Source: CALMFT01 sp035333525 (GTDB lineage Bacteria > Patescibacteriota > Gracilibacteria > Absconditabacterales > Absconditicoccaceae). Taken from it: DNA of 56,964 nt. The stretch covers positions 1-56,964 of the forward strand of contig DAOQQF010000003.1 in assembly GCA_035333525.1 (NCBI GenBank). Reading direction: 5' to 3'. Made by a program: the position numbers and the translations under genes. This document shows positions 28,036 to 40,541 of this stretch, piece after piece. Each line of letters starts with the position of its first letter. Position 1 is the stretch's first letter. The notes under the pieces were generated by a model, which did not search any database, was not told where the DNA came from, and was given only the letters and a program-made list of their open reading frames with translations.

Positions 28036-28072
28036 AATTTGCTTTTTATAGTAAAATAATTATTATTGTAAT

Positions 28073-29197
28073 ATGATAACAAGAGCTATCCAGTCATTTA
28101 TTGAATCCCAACTCTTTTTGGGTAAAATAATTATTATCTATGGACCAAGACAAGTTGGTAAAACAACACTTGCTAAATTACTACTAGAGAAATATGGAGA
28201 TAGTAATGATTACTATACTGCTGATGATTACGATATCATCGAACGTCTTTCTAACCAAACCTCTACTACACTTGGTAGTTTTGTTTGATCAAAAAAAATG
28301 ATTGTTATTGATGAAGCTCAAAGAATACCAAATATAGGACTCACATTGAAACTTTTACATGATTTTTACCCACAAACTCAAATCATTGCTACTGGGTCAT
28401 CAAGTTTTGATCTCGCTAATAACATCAACGAACCTCTCACTGGAAGAAAATTTACCTATCTTCTTCATCCATTCTCATTGGGTGAGCTACTGACCAACCA
28501 ACCACTCGTGTATCATCAAAGAATGTTGTCAGAATATCTTCAATATGGCTTTTATCCTGATGTATATTTACATAATGATAGTACGAATAAACAAAAATTA
28601 CTTGAAGAGATAAAAAACAGCTATCTCTACAAAGATATTCTTAATTTTCGTAAAATTAGAAAACCAGAATTAATTATAAAACTACTACAAGCACTTGCTT
28701 TACAATTAGGTAATGAAGTATCTTACAACGAACTTGGTCAACTTCTAGGTGTAGATAAGCAAACAATCGAAGAATATATTACTATATTGGAACAAGCATT
28801 TATTGTGTACAAACTCCCTTCTCTCCAAAGAAATATGCGCAATGAACTCAAAAAATCAAAAAAAATATACTTTTGGGATATAGGTATCCGCAACGCTCTT
28901 ATCAATAATACTAATCCTCTTCATCTGAGATCTGATAATTGAGCTATACGAGAAAATGTTGCTATTACAGAAAGAAAAAAATATCTCGATAATAACCAAC
29001 AGTTTGCAACAACCTATTTTTGGCGTACTCAAACTCAACAAGAAATTGATTATATCGAAGAAATGGGTTGAATGATGAACTGTTATGAGTGTAAACGATG
29101 AAAAAAATCTGCAAACATACCTTCATCCTTTGCTACGAACTACCCTGAATACAAACGACATATTCTGCATCCTGAAACCATACGAGAATATGTATAA
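28073..29197 (+). CDS. DUF4143-family AAA ATPase
   Basis: 374 codons. An N-terminal P-loop IIIIYGPRQVGKTTLAKLLL and Walker B KMIVIDEAQRIPNIG are followed by TGSSSFDLAN (sensor region). A winged-helix segment (SYNELGQLLGVDKQTIEEYI) and the C-terminal DUF4143 restriction-nuclease-like fold come next (KKIYFWDIGIRNALI, then QEIDYIEE and YECKRGKK, a possible D/E-x-K site). These ATPases are widespread and lineage-expanded in CPR and archaea, with unknown function. A broken relative lies 1.7 kb downstream (30861-31308). Confidence 0.85.
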
Positions 29198-29284
29198 GGG
29201 GAAAATGTGCAATAAGAAATATATACTTTTTTACTTACTGCTTTTATCAAAAAAACATAAAAGCTATTACCTCTTATATTATTG

Positions 29285-30853
29285 ATGATTATCATTGTAT
29301 GAGCCGGACCGGCAGGTCTGACAGCATGACTTGAACTAATCAAGGCATGATACCAAGTTGTGATCCTAGAAATGAGCTGAACACTCTGAGGGATAGCACA
29401 AACAGTCAATTATAAAAACAATAGAATTGATATTGGTGGTCATAGATTTTTTTCCAAATCAGATGAAGTCATGAAACGATGGTTTGATCGTATGCCAATG
29501 CAAGGAACACCAGCAACTGATTATAAACAGCTCAAAATAGATATCGAAGTAGATAGCAATGGTCCAGATCCTGATCTCACCGATCGTGTCATGCTCAAGA
29601 GAAACAGACTCTCCAGGCTATTTTTTCGTCAATCATTTTTTGACTATCCTCCTACACTCAAGTGGACCAATCTCAAAAATCTCGGCTTATGGAATGTATT
29701 TCAGATTATCACAAGTTATATATCCTCCAAGTTCCAACGTCATGACCTAAGCCACCTCGAAGGATTTTATATCAAACAATTTGGTCGTAAGTTGTATGAG
29801 CTTTTTTTCAAAAACTATACACGTAAACTTCGAGGCAAAGACCCTACCAAAATAGATTCAGCTCGATGAGCTCAAAGAGTAAAAGGGGTATCCATTAGTG
29901 AGCTTATCAAAACGATGCGGCAAAAGCTATGGGGAAGTAATACAAAAGATAATAAGCAAACCCAAACATCACTTATTAATCAATTTTGGTATCCCAAATT
30001 TGGTCCTGGTCATATGCGAGAAACCGTTGCAAGTGAGTTCATAGCTCTAGGCGGGAGTATACTCTATCATCATAAAGTAATCAAATTTGTGCAAAAAAAT
30101 GATGGGACAATCTCTCAAGTGGTCGCTTGGCACAACGATCAAGAAATTGTCTTGGATTGTGATAAAGTTCTATCAACAATGCCTATGAAATATCTCTTTA
30201 GATGACTCGATCGTGCTCCTTGAGAACTCAAACAACTTGCAGAAAAACTTGAATACAGGGATTTTATCACAGTGGGGATCCTACTGAAAAAACTGATTAT
30301 CACTAACACCACTTCTATACCAACAATCAATGGAATTATACCAGATAATCGGATCTATATCCACGAGCCACAAGCCGATTTTTTGAGAATTCAAATTTTT
30401 AATAATCGATCGCCCTATATGGTTGCTGACGTCAATACGGTTTGGGTAGGACTTGAATATATGTGCGACAAGGGTGATCAACTGTGGTCCAAATCTGATG
30501 AACAACTTCAAAAAGAAGGACTAGATCAATTGGAACAGATTGGGATTGCTCATCATGATGATTTTTTGGATAGCACTATCATTAGAGTCGAAAAAGCATA
30601 TCCTGGTTATTTCTGAGAATGATATGCATCATTTGATAAGCTGAAAACATATACCAATAACATCAGTAATCTCTACTGTATTGGAAGAAATGGAATGCAT
30701 AGATATAACAACCAAGATCACTCTGTCTTGTGTGCACTCAAATGTGTAGAATGAATTGTTACTGGTGTCGATAACAGAGACTTGTTATGGGAAATAAACA
30801 CTGAACAAGAGTATCACGAGAAGAAGAAGGAGGAGGATAAAAGAGGGAAGTAA
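29285..30853 (+). CDS. FAD-dependent oxidoreductase (UDP-galactopyranose-mutase/amine-oxidase-like)
   Basis: 522 codons. The N-terminus MIIIVGAGPAGLTAGLELI is the FAD/NAD-binding loop, with its first Gly and a later Gly encoded by TGA. It is followed by VVILEMSGTLGGIAQ and IDIGGHRFFSKSD, the GG doublet seen in phytoene-desaturase and UDP-galactopyranose-mutase relatives. Near the end NLYCIGRNGMHRYNNQDHSV closes the FAD site. Family members commonly act in polysaccharide cassettes, giving rearranged or oxidised sugars. Its place in the glycan cluster fits that. Its exact reaction is not set by the sequence. Confidence 0.8.
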
Positions 30854-30860
30854 TAAAAAT

Positions 30861-31308
30861 ATAAGAAGAGTATATTTTATCGATCTAGGTATAAGACATA
30901 CGTTTGTACATCAGCAAGATGATGATATAGCAAAAATACTTGAAAATATAGTTTATAACGAACTTGTAATACCAATTAAGTATCAAAAGAGAACTATTAT
31001 TTTGGTAAATACCGATGATATAACTAGCGAACTATTGGGAATCAAGAATATGGGTAGTTCGCGTTTGTTATACAATCAGTATGAGAAGATGATACGAAGT
31101 TTATGTGGGAGCTTGAAATAATTTTGAGATTGATTTTGTGGCTATCGATAAACAATGAGTTGATGTCACAACAAGAGAGCGTGAATTTGGGAATCTTCAT
31201 AAAATCAAGGATAATTATGACAAATATGTTCTTACTATGGACACTCTAGAAGCGTCAAATAATGAAGGAATTAAAAGAATGCATATTATTGATTGGTTGA
31301 CAGGATAA
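30861..31308 (+). pseudogene. DUF4143 ATPase C-terminal fragment, interrupted
   Basis: The first part (RRVYFIDLGIRHTFV, then ILENIVYNEL) and the second part (MRRGYEVYVGAGNNFEIDFVAI, then TTREREFGNLHKIKDNYDKY) are consecutive pieces of the DUF4143 C-terminal domain. They are split by about 115 nt of unrelated sequence (30966-31080), after which the frame changes. The ATPase part is missing. No start codon is present, and the first codons follow the FAD enzyme stop by a few nt. This is decay by insertion. Confidence 0.8.
30966..31080. repeat. 115-bp insertion in the DUF4143 pseudogene (MITE-like)
   Basis: Removing this segment rejoins ...NEL to MRRGYEVYVG in a single frame. Its first 36 nt match 34 of 36 with the last 36 nt of the window (56929-56964). 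No clear terminal inverted repeats were found. It is a small dispersed element of unknown type. Confidence 0.6.
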
Positions 31309-31440
31309 TAAGTAAAACCCTTTCACGGATTGACTATAAACCTATACTATACATGATAATCAGAAGAAGACTTGATTTTGGGGTTAAGATGGGTAAGAGT
31401 TTTTTTTTGATCTATAAATTTATAGTTTGTATAAGTATAC

Positions 31441-32406
31441 ATGAAAAAAATAGTGCTGATTATATGAATATTAATAAGTGGCTTGATAGGAACTTCAAGT
31501 TATGCTTACCAAACACAAGGTTTTTGATCGCGAAAAGAAAATAGTAATAGTATTGAATTTTCATGCACCAATCAATGTGCTATAGCTCTTGGTGAAAAAT
31601 GAGACAATAACATCTTTTGATTGAGTCAAGTGGAATGAAACTGAACCATGACCATTGGGGTAAACAATAATGGGCAAGTTATACCACTAAATAATAGTGA
31701 ATTCAAGAAATGATGAGCAAAATTATATATCACTTCATACAATGGTCAGCCTATCCCCAAACAAGCACAACTTATTATGATTCTCCAAGGCAATATCTCT
31801 AGCACTAAAGCCTCTCTTGAAATTATGCAATCAAACTGGGTAGATACAATTAGATTTTGATGGAAAGAGTTTTGGAACATTGAACCACAAACATTTTATA
31901 GTATAAATCTAAGATATGGACAAAAACGACTATGAACAAATTGGTATGGATTTTTGTATCTTATAGGTATTATTATTCTGCTTATTTTATATTGGAATAA
32001 AAAACTAACTACCCAAACTTTATGACTTACTTGCATCACTTTGATCATTATAGTTTTTTTCAGAAATATGATTGATTATAGTCATATTACTATTTGATCA
32101 TTGGATAATTATTATTCCAAATGAGTCTATGGCAATCTATGAGACTATTATACCTTTACAAAAAAAGTAACAACACTAATTGTTGAACCAATAATCAAAA
32201 ATAAAAACTCTTGTAAAATATATCTCTCATGTGGCCAAGAACGACCATTTTGTGCTCATCTCAAAACTGTCTTTATTAAACCATGCACTATTGTAGATTC
32301 AATCTGAGATTCCGATTATCAATTATATTACAAAAATACTCCTTTAGGAATACAAAATACTCTCTACAATCAAGATTGATCTAGTATATCAAAAACTAAA
32401 CAATAG
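31441..32406 (+). CDS. Exported membrane protein, hypothetical
   Basis: 321 codons. An N-terminal signal peptide (KKIVLIIGILISGLIGTSSYA) is followed by a soluble domain with Cys (FSCTNQCAIALGEKG). Two membrane helices come next (YGFLYLIGIIILLILYW and LTCITLIIIVFFRNMI), then a C-terminal soluble domain with four Cys (SCKIYLSCGQERPFCAHLK). No family recognised. It precedes a polytopic protein by 24 nt and may work with it. Confidence 0.55.
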
Positions 32407-32430
32407 CAATATAAAAGAATATATAATTTT

Positions 32431-33900
32431 ATGTTATTATTTTCTATTATGTTTGATAATACCTTACTGATATTTTTAAAATATATTATCATTATCAAGT
32501 GATGATTACTACTCATTGGTATACCTCGAATGGTAGCACTTTTTGGCAATACCTTTAGAGGTTTCAAACTGTGGATATTGGCTCGATTTTTTGGAATTTT
32601 AGTTCTTTCAAGTTTTTTATTTATTATCCAGTTTTTGTATCACACATTATGATGGACTCCCTATGTAATTTGTGCTTGAATAGGATTTATATCATGCATC
32701 CGAAGAATAAAACGCGATAACATATCCTTCCTTCCATTATTACAACTTAATGAATGAAAAACTATTAAGCGATCATTTGATACAAAATATGAAAAAATAA
32801 TCTGAATCGTATGATGAATACTAACCATGATATTTATACTCCTTACGTGAATTCACCATGCATCATTTCCAAATTATGGCGATGATGCCTTTGGAAATCG
32901 ACAACATCCTGCAACAAATATCTATTATGATAATTGAATTACCATGATAGGTAATACAGAAGAAATATTATGAAGATGAAGACTTTGATATCCTATTCAT
33001 ATACCATTATTCAATGCACAACTACATGATATGGCCTGATCACGGAATCATCTCTATACTGATTTTTGGCAGCGGATATGATACATTTGAGTCCTTTTAC
33101 TTTCTTTTTTATTTGTCTACCAAAGAACAGGAAAGTTATTTAATGCATTATTGTGACCTATCTGCATGAGTGCCTTACCATTAGTATACTTTCATGTTAT
33201 TGATGGCTATATGGAACTTCCTAGTATCTATTTTACTATCATAGCTTGTATGCTTTTTGTAGATTATCTTGAAACCAAACAGCGATCATATCTGTTATTA
33301 AGTCTTCTTTTTGTTATGTTTTTACCAAATATCAAAAATGATTGATTGATTGTGTATGCGACATGAGTAATTATAGCTATGATTATTACTTTATGATGGA
33401 AAGAGTGTCGAAAAGAATATCAACACAATCTGATTCGAAAAAATGTTCTACAAGTATTTATATGAGGCATATTCATTTTTATACCTTTTGCACTTATAAA
33501 AATAATTTATTGATTGTGATATAATCAGGCTCAATGAGCAAACTCTGGCATAGGTATTAGTAGTACATTTCACCCAGAGATATTTTCTATCATTCCATGA
33601 TTATTCTATAAATTTGGGAATTTCTGACTCATAGGATTATTATTCATATGGATAATTTACAATATTTGAAAGAGTAGTAAAAATTCACTATCAACCTATT
33701 GATGAAGGGGGAGATGATTTATTTTATTAACTTGTTTGATACTTTTTATCATAATCAACATCGTTTTTTATATGACCGACAATTATCAATTTGTAATGAA
33801 TCAAACAACCGTAAATAGAATTTATACCAATATCTTTATGATACTGTGTTGTTTTATATGACTACGATATTCATCAAATATTTCAAATCAAAACAAATAA
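32431..33900 (+). CDS. Polytopic membrane protein, probable GT-C glycosyltransferase
   Basis: 489 codons with about ten membrane helices (for example RFFGILVLSSFLFIIQFLY and VFIGGIFIFIPFALIKIIY). The first large loop carries FPNYGDDAFGNRQHPATNIY, an acidic loop placed as in the catalytic loop of GT-C enzymes. Another loop has HVIDGYMELPSIYFT. Position between a sugar oxidoreductase and GT2 enzymes supports a role in surface glycan assembly. The exact family is not clear. Many TGA-Gly. Confidence 0.55.
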
Positions 33901-33910
33901 TTAATCATCA

Positions 33911-35014
33911 ATGTCTTCCAAAACACTCTCCATTATTATACCCTGCTACAATGAACAAGATCATATTCTTGAAATTTTGAATAAAATTGAAAGCGTCACC
34001 CTTATATACGATATTCAAAAGGAAATTATTATTATTGATGACTTTAGTACTGACAATACTAGGTCTATTCTTCAAAACCTAGAATCAGCATATCAAATCC
34101 ACTATCAGGACAAAAATTATGGTAAATGATATGCGGTTAGAACCTGAATTCAATATGCAACGTGAGATTATCTTATTATCCAAGATGCAGATCTAGAGTA
34201 TGATCCTTCTGATTATACTATATTATTGAAAAAACTTATTGATGAAGATCTACCGGTAATTTATGGCTCTAGAAGAATGAATAAAACAAATAAACAATAC
34301 TCTGGTTGGATATATTATATAGGCTGAAATATTACCACTATTATCATGAATCTTCTCTATGGAACACAATTAACTGATGGAAATACATGTTATAAAATGT
34401 TTAGAAAACAGGCAATACAAGATATGAAATTCACATCACAAAAATTCGATTTTGATCAAGAAATTACCTCTAAATTTCTCAAAAAATATAAATTCATTAC
34501 CGAAATACCTATTCATTATTATCCGCGTAATAATGATGATGGTAAAAAAATATCTCTCTTTGATTTTTTTCATGCGTTAGATGTTATTCTTAAATTTAGA
34601 ATGTGAGTGGAAAAAGAAAAACGAACGCTATGGAAAATAATTATGTTGGGCATATGAGGAGTTTTGGTATTTTGAATTACATTATGAATACTATCATGAT
34701 TATGAATCTATCAGCAACACAACTATTACAGTATATGAATTGCATTATTTCTAGCAGATTTAATGATTTATCGATGCATTAAATTACTCTTTTTCTGACA
34801 CAATACAATACCTATTAAAAGTATCATAAAACAATATTTAGTACATACTCTTATGATTATATGAGTTTATTTTTGATGAGTATTTTATTTTGTAAAGATA
34901 GCCCAAGGCGAAGGCCTATATCAGTGATTGTTTTTTGTAATTATGAGTATTTTCATCGTAAGCTGAGGAAACTTTCTTACCAACTTAATACAATGACTAA
35001 GAGAGATGGAGTAA
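33911..35014 (+). CDS. GT2 glycosyltransferase with C-terminal membrane domain (DPM1-like)
   Basis: 367 codons. The GT2 domain begins LSIIIPCYNEQDHILEILNK and continues with EIIIIDDFSTDNT, GKGYAVRTGIQYATG, LIIQDADLEYDP (catalytic DxD-like) and TDGNTCYKMFRK, which is the order of polyprenol-phosphate sugar synthases. About 110 C-terminal residues form four membrane helices similar in layout to GtrA-type domains. It likely loads a sugar on polyprenyl phosphate for the GT-C enzymes. Starts 10 nt after the upstream gene. Confidence 0.82.
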
Positions 35015-35038
35015 CAATTTAACTATTATTTCTAAAAT

Positions 35039-35950
35039 ATGCAATTATCTATTATCATACCTATGTATAATGAATCTAAATATGTTTGAAGATGTTTAGA
35101 TAGCTTACTTGGTCAAACATTTCATAATTTTGAACTCATTATGATAGATGACGGTAGTAAAGACAATACAGTCAAAATTGTCGAATGATACAATAATAAA
35201 ATACATAATCTGACCATTTTACATCAAAAACATTGATGACCCGGCAAAGCACGTAATCGGTGAGCAAGTATCGCAAAATGAGAAATATTAATATTTATAG
35301 ACGCAGATATGGTTTTTGATAAAAAATATCTAGAAGAACTAATTAAACCTATTGTAGAAGGCAAAGAAATTGGTACTGCACATGGATGGGAATACGTAGC
35401 AAACAAAGATCATGCTATAGCAAGAGCATTCAGTTTAATCAGATTATCATATAATCCAAAAGACAAAAGATCATGAGTATTTAGAGCTATTCGTAAAGAA
35501 GTTTTTATAGAGTCAGGTTGATTTGATACAAGCAAAGGTTATAGTGATGATGATTTAAGTAAGAGAATTGGATCAAGTTTAAGTATTCCATGAGCTATCG
35601 CCTACCACAACAATCCAGAATGATTTTGAGAAATCATCAAACATAGCGAACGAGTAGGAGCATCATTAGTCAAATCAGGAGAGATTAAAAACTATCTCCT
35701 GAAATATAAACTATGGGTTATAGTATTTATCATATGACTTCTACTATTATTATATGCTATTTGATTATCATATGGTTTATGAGCTTGAATTTGATTATTA
35801 TTCTTATTAATTTCAATTAAATGAATACAAAGAGCGATCTCAGAACGCTATCGATCTCATATAGTATACGTACCATTAGTAATGATATGTAGAGGACTAT
35901 GATACATTAGTGGAGGATTTAAATATTTATTTAGTAAAACAGTGTATTAA
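35039..35950 (+). CDS. GT2 glycosyltransferase
   Basis: 303 codons, extremely rich in TGA-Gly. Motifs are LSIIIPMYNESKYVGRCLDS, ELIMIDDGSKDNT, GGPGKARNRGASIAKG, LIFIDADMVFDK (DxD) and the helical 'DDDLSKR' region near the end of the catalytic domain. Three C-terminal hydrophobic helices anchor it in the membrane. It resembles processive or polymer-forming GT2 enzymes. Part of the glycan operon (4 nt to the next gene). Confidence 0.82.
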
Positions 35951-35953
35951 AAG

Positions 35954-36793
35954 ATGATAGAAAGATTTTTTTTTATGATACAATGACGATGATATGTAAT
36001 AAAATCACATAATTCACGTTATACTAAGTTCAGATTATTATTACAATCATTTTTTCTGACTATTAGTGCACCTTTTCTTGATATAATCGGCATAAAATGA
36101 ATTAACGTCGGTCATTGACTCACATTATATTGATTTAATGCTTCTTTTATTAATGGCTTATTCCATGAAAATCGAATACATAATGAATACTTTTTCAAAA
36201 GTACTAATACAAATCCAATTATTATAGATGCATGATCAAACATAGGAGATTCTATGCTTTACTTTAAATATCTCTATCCTGAAAGCACTATTTACTGCTT
36301 CGAGCCAGATCATACAACATTTCAATATCTAAAAAAAAATATTATAAACAACAAATTATCTAATGTCTTTGCAGAAGAAAAAGCATTATGATGAGTCAAA
36401 AAAACAATTGAATTTTATTTTGATGAAAAGCCATCCTATACTCATAGTACTAAAAAAGGAAGGATGGTAAAAAACAAAAAAATAATAGAGTGTGTTTGAA
36501 TTATTGATCTTATAAAAAATAAAAAAATTGATTTACTGAAACTTGATATAGAATGAGCCGAGCTTGAAGTAATAGAAAGTATAAATACTCATAAACTTTT
36601 TAATAATATAGATCAAATCATTTTAGAATATCATCACAATATTGAAGGAGAATCATCAATCTTATGATCTTTCTTGAGTATTTTAGAAATGAATGGATAT
36701 AATTATCAGATACAATCTAATTGTTTCCCCATGAATCAAAAAAATAAATATCAAGATGTGCATATATTTGCATATAAACAACAGAAGATATAA
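35954..36793 (+). CDS. FkbM-family methyltransferase (first copy)
   Basis: 279 codons. The SAM site reads PIIIDAGSNIGDSMLYFKYL, followed by TIYCFEPDHTTFQYLKKNI and, near residue 195, IDLLKLDIEGAELEVIESI. This is the FkbM pattern (D-x-G-x-N-x-G, FEP, D-x-E-G). FkbM enzymes O-methylate sugars or natural products, so here probably a surface glycan. The Gly of IDAG and LDIEG are both TGA. A second, divergent FkbM copy follows directly. Confidence 0.85.
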
Positions 36794-36834
36794 TATACAT
36801 ATCATTCTTTATTCATTCTTTAATTACAATTATT

Positions 36835-37806
36835 ATGCTTAATTATATTTATCTTAAATTAGTATCACTATGATACAATTGGATCAAAAAAATCCACTAT
36901 GGTTTAACTACATGGAAATCTTTTTTATCTCAATGACTTAATTATCGACAAAGAGACACAATGTCACAAGAGCGAGTTAATTCATTTCATTCTTACCTAT
37001 ATGATAATGTATCAATACCAACATTTCTCAGTAACTTGGATAATGAATGAAAGAACATTGCATTAAAATCTATTGAAAATATCAAATTTATCTCTCAAAA
37101 TAATTATTGTCTTTATGATAATCTATATGATGATAGGCTCATAAAAGATCAGAAGAAATTTGCAAAGTATGTTCTCAAAAATAAATGAAAGTACTTTCCA
37201 AACTTTGATTATCTCTATCTCACAAATGACTATTATATGGACACCTTACAAGAATTATGTAATTGAGTCAACGGTAAAGCTATATTAGATTGCGGAGCAT
37301 TTATTGGTGATACTGCCATCCCCCTTGCTCATATGTTTATTAAAAGTCAGATTCATGCTTTTGAACCAGAATCTCATAATTATTCCAAACTTATTGATAT
37401 AATAAATTATAATCAGAAACAAAATCAAATTATACCAGTAAAATTATGAGTATGAGATCAATATATTAAGACCACTATTTCTAATGGATGAGCTGGTGCA
37501 AAAATATGAGAAGAGTGAGAGGAAATAGAAATAACAACAATTGATCAGTATGTATGAGAAAAACAACTAGAAGTTGGTCTCATAAAGCGAGATATTGAAT
37601 GATTTGAATATGAAAGTGTAGTATGAGCCGAACAGACAATAAAAAAAGATAAACCAGTTCTCATTATATCACTATATCATAGAGGTAAGGATTTTTTTGA
37701 AATAAAAAAACTCATAGAATGACGAAATTTATGATATAAATTTACCGTAAGAAAGCGAAACTGTTTTCATCCATTTGCGGATACAGTCCTTATCTGTTAT
37801 CATTAA
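36835..37806 (+). CDS. FkbM-family methyltransferase (second copy)
   Basis: 323 codons. A 110-residue N-terminal region without known motif precedes the SAM domain: AILDCGAFIGDTAIPLAHMF, IHAFEPESHNYSKL and LIKRDIEGFEYESVVGAEQT. Compared with the first copy the SAM motif has D-C-G-A-F-I-G instead of D-A-G-S-N-I-G, so it is a distinct paralogue and not a recent duplicate. Likely to methylate a sugar at another position. Confidence 0.82.
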
Positions 37807-37811
37807 TATAG

Positions 37812-39110
37812 ATGGCAACAAGTAAGCAAATAGAGTATAAAGATCATAGACGACATAATCGATCGGATTATATTTCATATACCCTATGAAAAAAACAATC
37901 TGATTTTTGTGTTTTAGTGTTGTGCTATAATAGCTCAGATACTATCAACACACTATTAAGATATATTAAAAAAGAACAACATTATGTATCTATTGATTTA
38001 ATAATTATTGATAATTCACAACAAGAACATACATATCAACTTGAAAGTAACTGAATAAATAGTGTTCTTATTAGACCCAAAAAGAATCTTGGTTCAGCAT
38101 GATGATATGCGCTTGGGATGGAGTACGTCATAAATCAATGATATAATCATTTTGTCATGATTGAAGATGATGTTATCTTATCAGATTCAGGCATAATAGA
38201 TATGTTTTATACATCCAAATTACCTACCACATTGTGATTTATTAACCCTTGTCTCAATACATGATGAGCACATTCTTGGTATGTCCAATGTGCTTGTTAT
38301 CCAGTAGAATTTATAAAGAAAATAGGTGTGATTAATCCTACGTATTTTTTCCGTTCCGAAGATTTAGAATGGCAGATTAGAATAGAAAAAGGCGTTAAAG
38401 AGCTATGATATGCAAAAAATATACTTGATAAAAATTATTATCATCCCTACCTAAAAAAAGTAAATGGTACTGCATCACGAGCATATTTTGCACTGAGAAA
38501 CCAATTACTTATGATAAAAGAACACAATACATGGAATACACATTTTATATGAACGCTTTTTTTATATATTCGAAATAGTATATGTAGATTATTATTATGA
38601 TATGGTGATCAATACATCAAGGCTTGGATTTTTGCACTATATGACTTTCTTTGGTGATATAGACATAAAACAAACTATGAACGCATTAGTCAACTATCAA
38701 AAAAACACATACTGTGAATAAATGAACAATTATTGGATTATGATAACTTCAAAAAGAAATATAGTCATTATGGAATAATTTGAAAATCATTTCAGTTTTC
38801 GCAGGTCGATATCAAAGATTTATGAATCAATAATCATTTTTATAACTTCATTGTTAGATGATCTATCATATGATGACGAAACTCAATACTCTTTCCTTTT
38901 TATATCATAAGTCCAGTAACGGTCAGTATCGATGAATTTATCCTAGGTCACAAAAAATTATATATTAGTATAAGTAAAAATAATATACTGACGTGAATAA
39001 TAATTCTGATTATATCCTGTATCATATCAATAACCCTGTCCATGGTAGTCATCAGTATTCTTTTCTTTTATATATTGTATCATGCAATATGGCCCTGCAA
39101 GTCTCAGTAA
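37812..39110 (+). CDS. GT2-like glycosyltransferase with C-terminal membrane helix
   Basis: 432 codons. The GT2 region has FCVLVLCYNSSDTINTLLRY, SIDLIIIDNSQQ, LIRPKKNLGSAGGYALGMEY and HFVMIEDDVILSDS (a D-D site in place of D-x-D), which fits galactofuranosyl- or rhamnosyl-type transferases. A middle region of helices and a final hydrophobic helix (IIILIISCIISITLSMVVIS) follow. Its last 22 nt overlap the start of the next GT2, so the two are translated in tandem. Confidence 0.75.
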
Positions 39111-39898
39111 TTATTATCAACTACAAAACACCAAAACTTACCACAGAATGTATTGAGTCCATTTTGCAACATACTCAATGAGTTAATTACGAAATTATAC
39201 TCGTAGACAATGGATCATGATCAGAATCCAAAGAATATTTTACACAATATATGCCCAAAGATACGAGAGTAAGAATTATCTATTCTCCCCATAATGTATG
39301 ATTTTGATGAGGCAATAATGTATGATATGCAAATTGCACCTGAGATTATATATTTTTTCTCAATAGTGATACCTTATTATATGAGGATAGTCTGACTATA
39401 TTATATAATGAGTATAATAAACTTTCTAACACATATAAATTATGATTATTATGACCAAGGCTCTATCATGACAAAGAAAAAACAAAAGTGCAAATAGCTT
39501 GAACAAACAAAGTTACCTTGTGAAAAGTAATCATATGTTCTGTTCCCTATCTCAACATCCTTTTTTCAACAACCTATAAAAAATTTGTCTACAATATCGA
39601 TAGAAATAAATCACAATGACTATCTGCCATATGCTGAGCCGCTTTTTTTGTGGCAAGACATATATGGGATGAACTAGGCCAATTTGATGAACAATTCTTT
39701 CTCTACATGGAAGAATTTGACTTGGCTATGAGAACTCAAAAACTCTGATATGAAAATTACTATACTGTATCAACTAGCATCATACATCTCGAAAATCAGT
39801 CTCCAAAAATAACATGGAGAAAAAGATACTTTTCAACTCAAAGTCTTCTTAAGTTACTATGGAAGTATAAAAGATATTTATTTCTTAGCAACAATTAA
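39089..39898 (+). CDS. GT2 glycosyltransferase (rhamnosyltransferase-like)
   Basis: 269 codons, ATG at 39089 within the upstream gene. Motifs are VSVIIINYKTPKLTTECIES, EIILVDNGSGSES, NVGFGGGNNVGYANCTGDY, IFFLNSDTLL and FDEQFFLYMEEFDLAMR, the typical order of WbbL/rhamnosyltransferase-type GT2. All four Gly in the GFGGG loop except some are TGA, so the gene is unreadable in the standard code. An upstream in-frame ATG at 38993 exists, but it lies in the other gene's membrane helix. It converges with the next, minus-strand gene by 21 nt. Confidence 0.85.
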
Positions 39899-40534
39899 TG
39901 TAACATGGTGGTCAAAATTTGGTTGTCTATCTCTTATCTCAACATCTCTTTTTATGCCAAATCGAGAAAGCATCACCTGTAAAAATCCCCTTCCAGGAAA
40001 TGGGAAAAGGTGTTTACCTTGATAATATACTTGAAAGTCATCAAAATACTGTTTGAATAAATCTATCAAATGAATAGTGGTAAAATTAGCAACATGATAC
40101 ACATTTTTATATATTTCTCATAAATAATTTGGGGTAGAGAGAATCAGTATTCATCATGGTTTAAGAACTCTTTTGAGTTCTTTTATAAACTGATGATACT
40201 CTAGAATATGTTCTATGGTTTCAAAAGATGTTATAACATCAATACTATTATCAGGCAAATCAATAGATTCGCCATTGCCCAATTGAAATGTGAGGTTTTT
40301 ATGAGTATATATTTTTTGAGCAAGACGAATACTATCCTTATCAATATCAATACCGATAACATCTTCTGCAACTTTAGATAACTCAAATGATCAATATCAA
40401 GTACCACATGCAATATCTAATACTTTTTTTCACTTACAATGATCTTTTGCAAATTCATATCTCAACATATGATCTGCAAATCTTATATCAAACCATAATT
40501 GTTTACCTTCAATTCTTTCTCAAGTAAATTTCAT
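39878..40534 (-). CDS. SAM-dependent methyltransferase
   Basis: 218 codons, ATG at 40534. Class I motifs are KKVLDIACGTGYGSFELSK, DVIGIDIDKDSIRLAQ, DNSIDVITSFETIEHI and VLKPGGILILSTPN. These define a Methyltransf_11/23-type enzyme. The N-terminal TGERIEGKQLWFDIRFADHM resembles glycan-cluster methyltransferases that act on lipid-linked sugars. Located between GT2 and GT4 genes. 8 nt separate it from the upstream GT4. Confidence 0.85.
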
Positions 40535-40541
40535 AATTACA

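Noticed and set aside
38993..39088. Upstream ATG at 38993 as the start of the GT2 gene at 39089
   Set aside because: This stretch encodes the final membrane helix of the preceding gene in another frame, and the GT2 domain begins right after the ATG at 39089.
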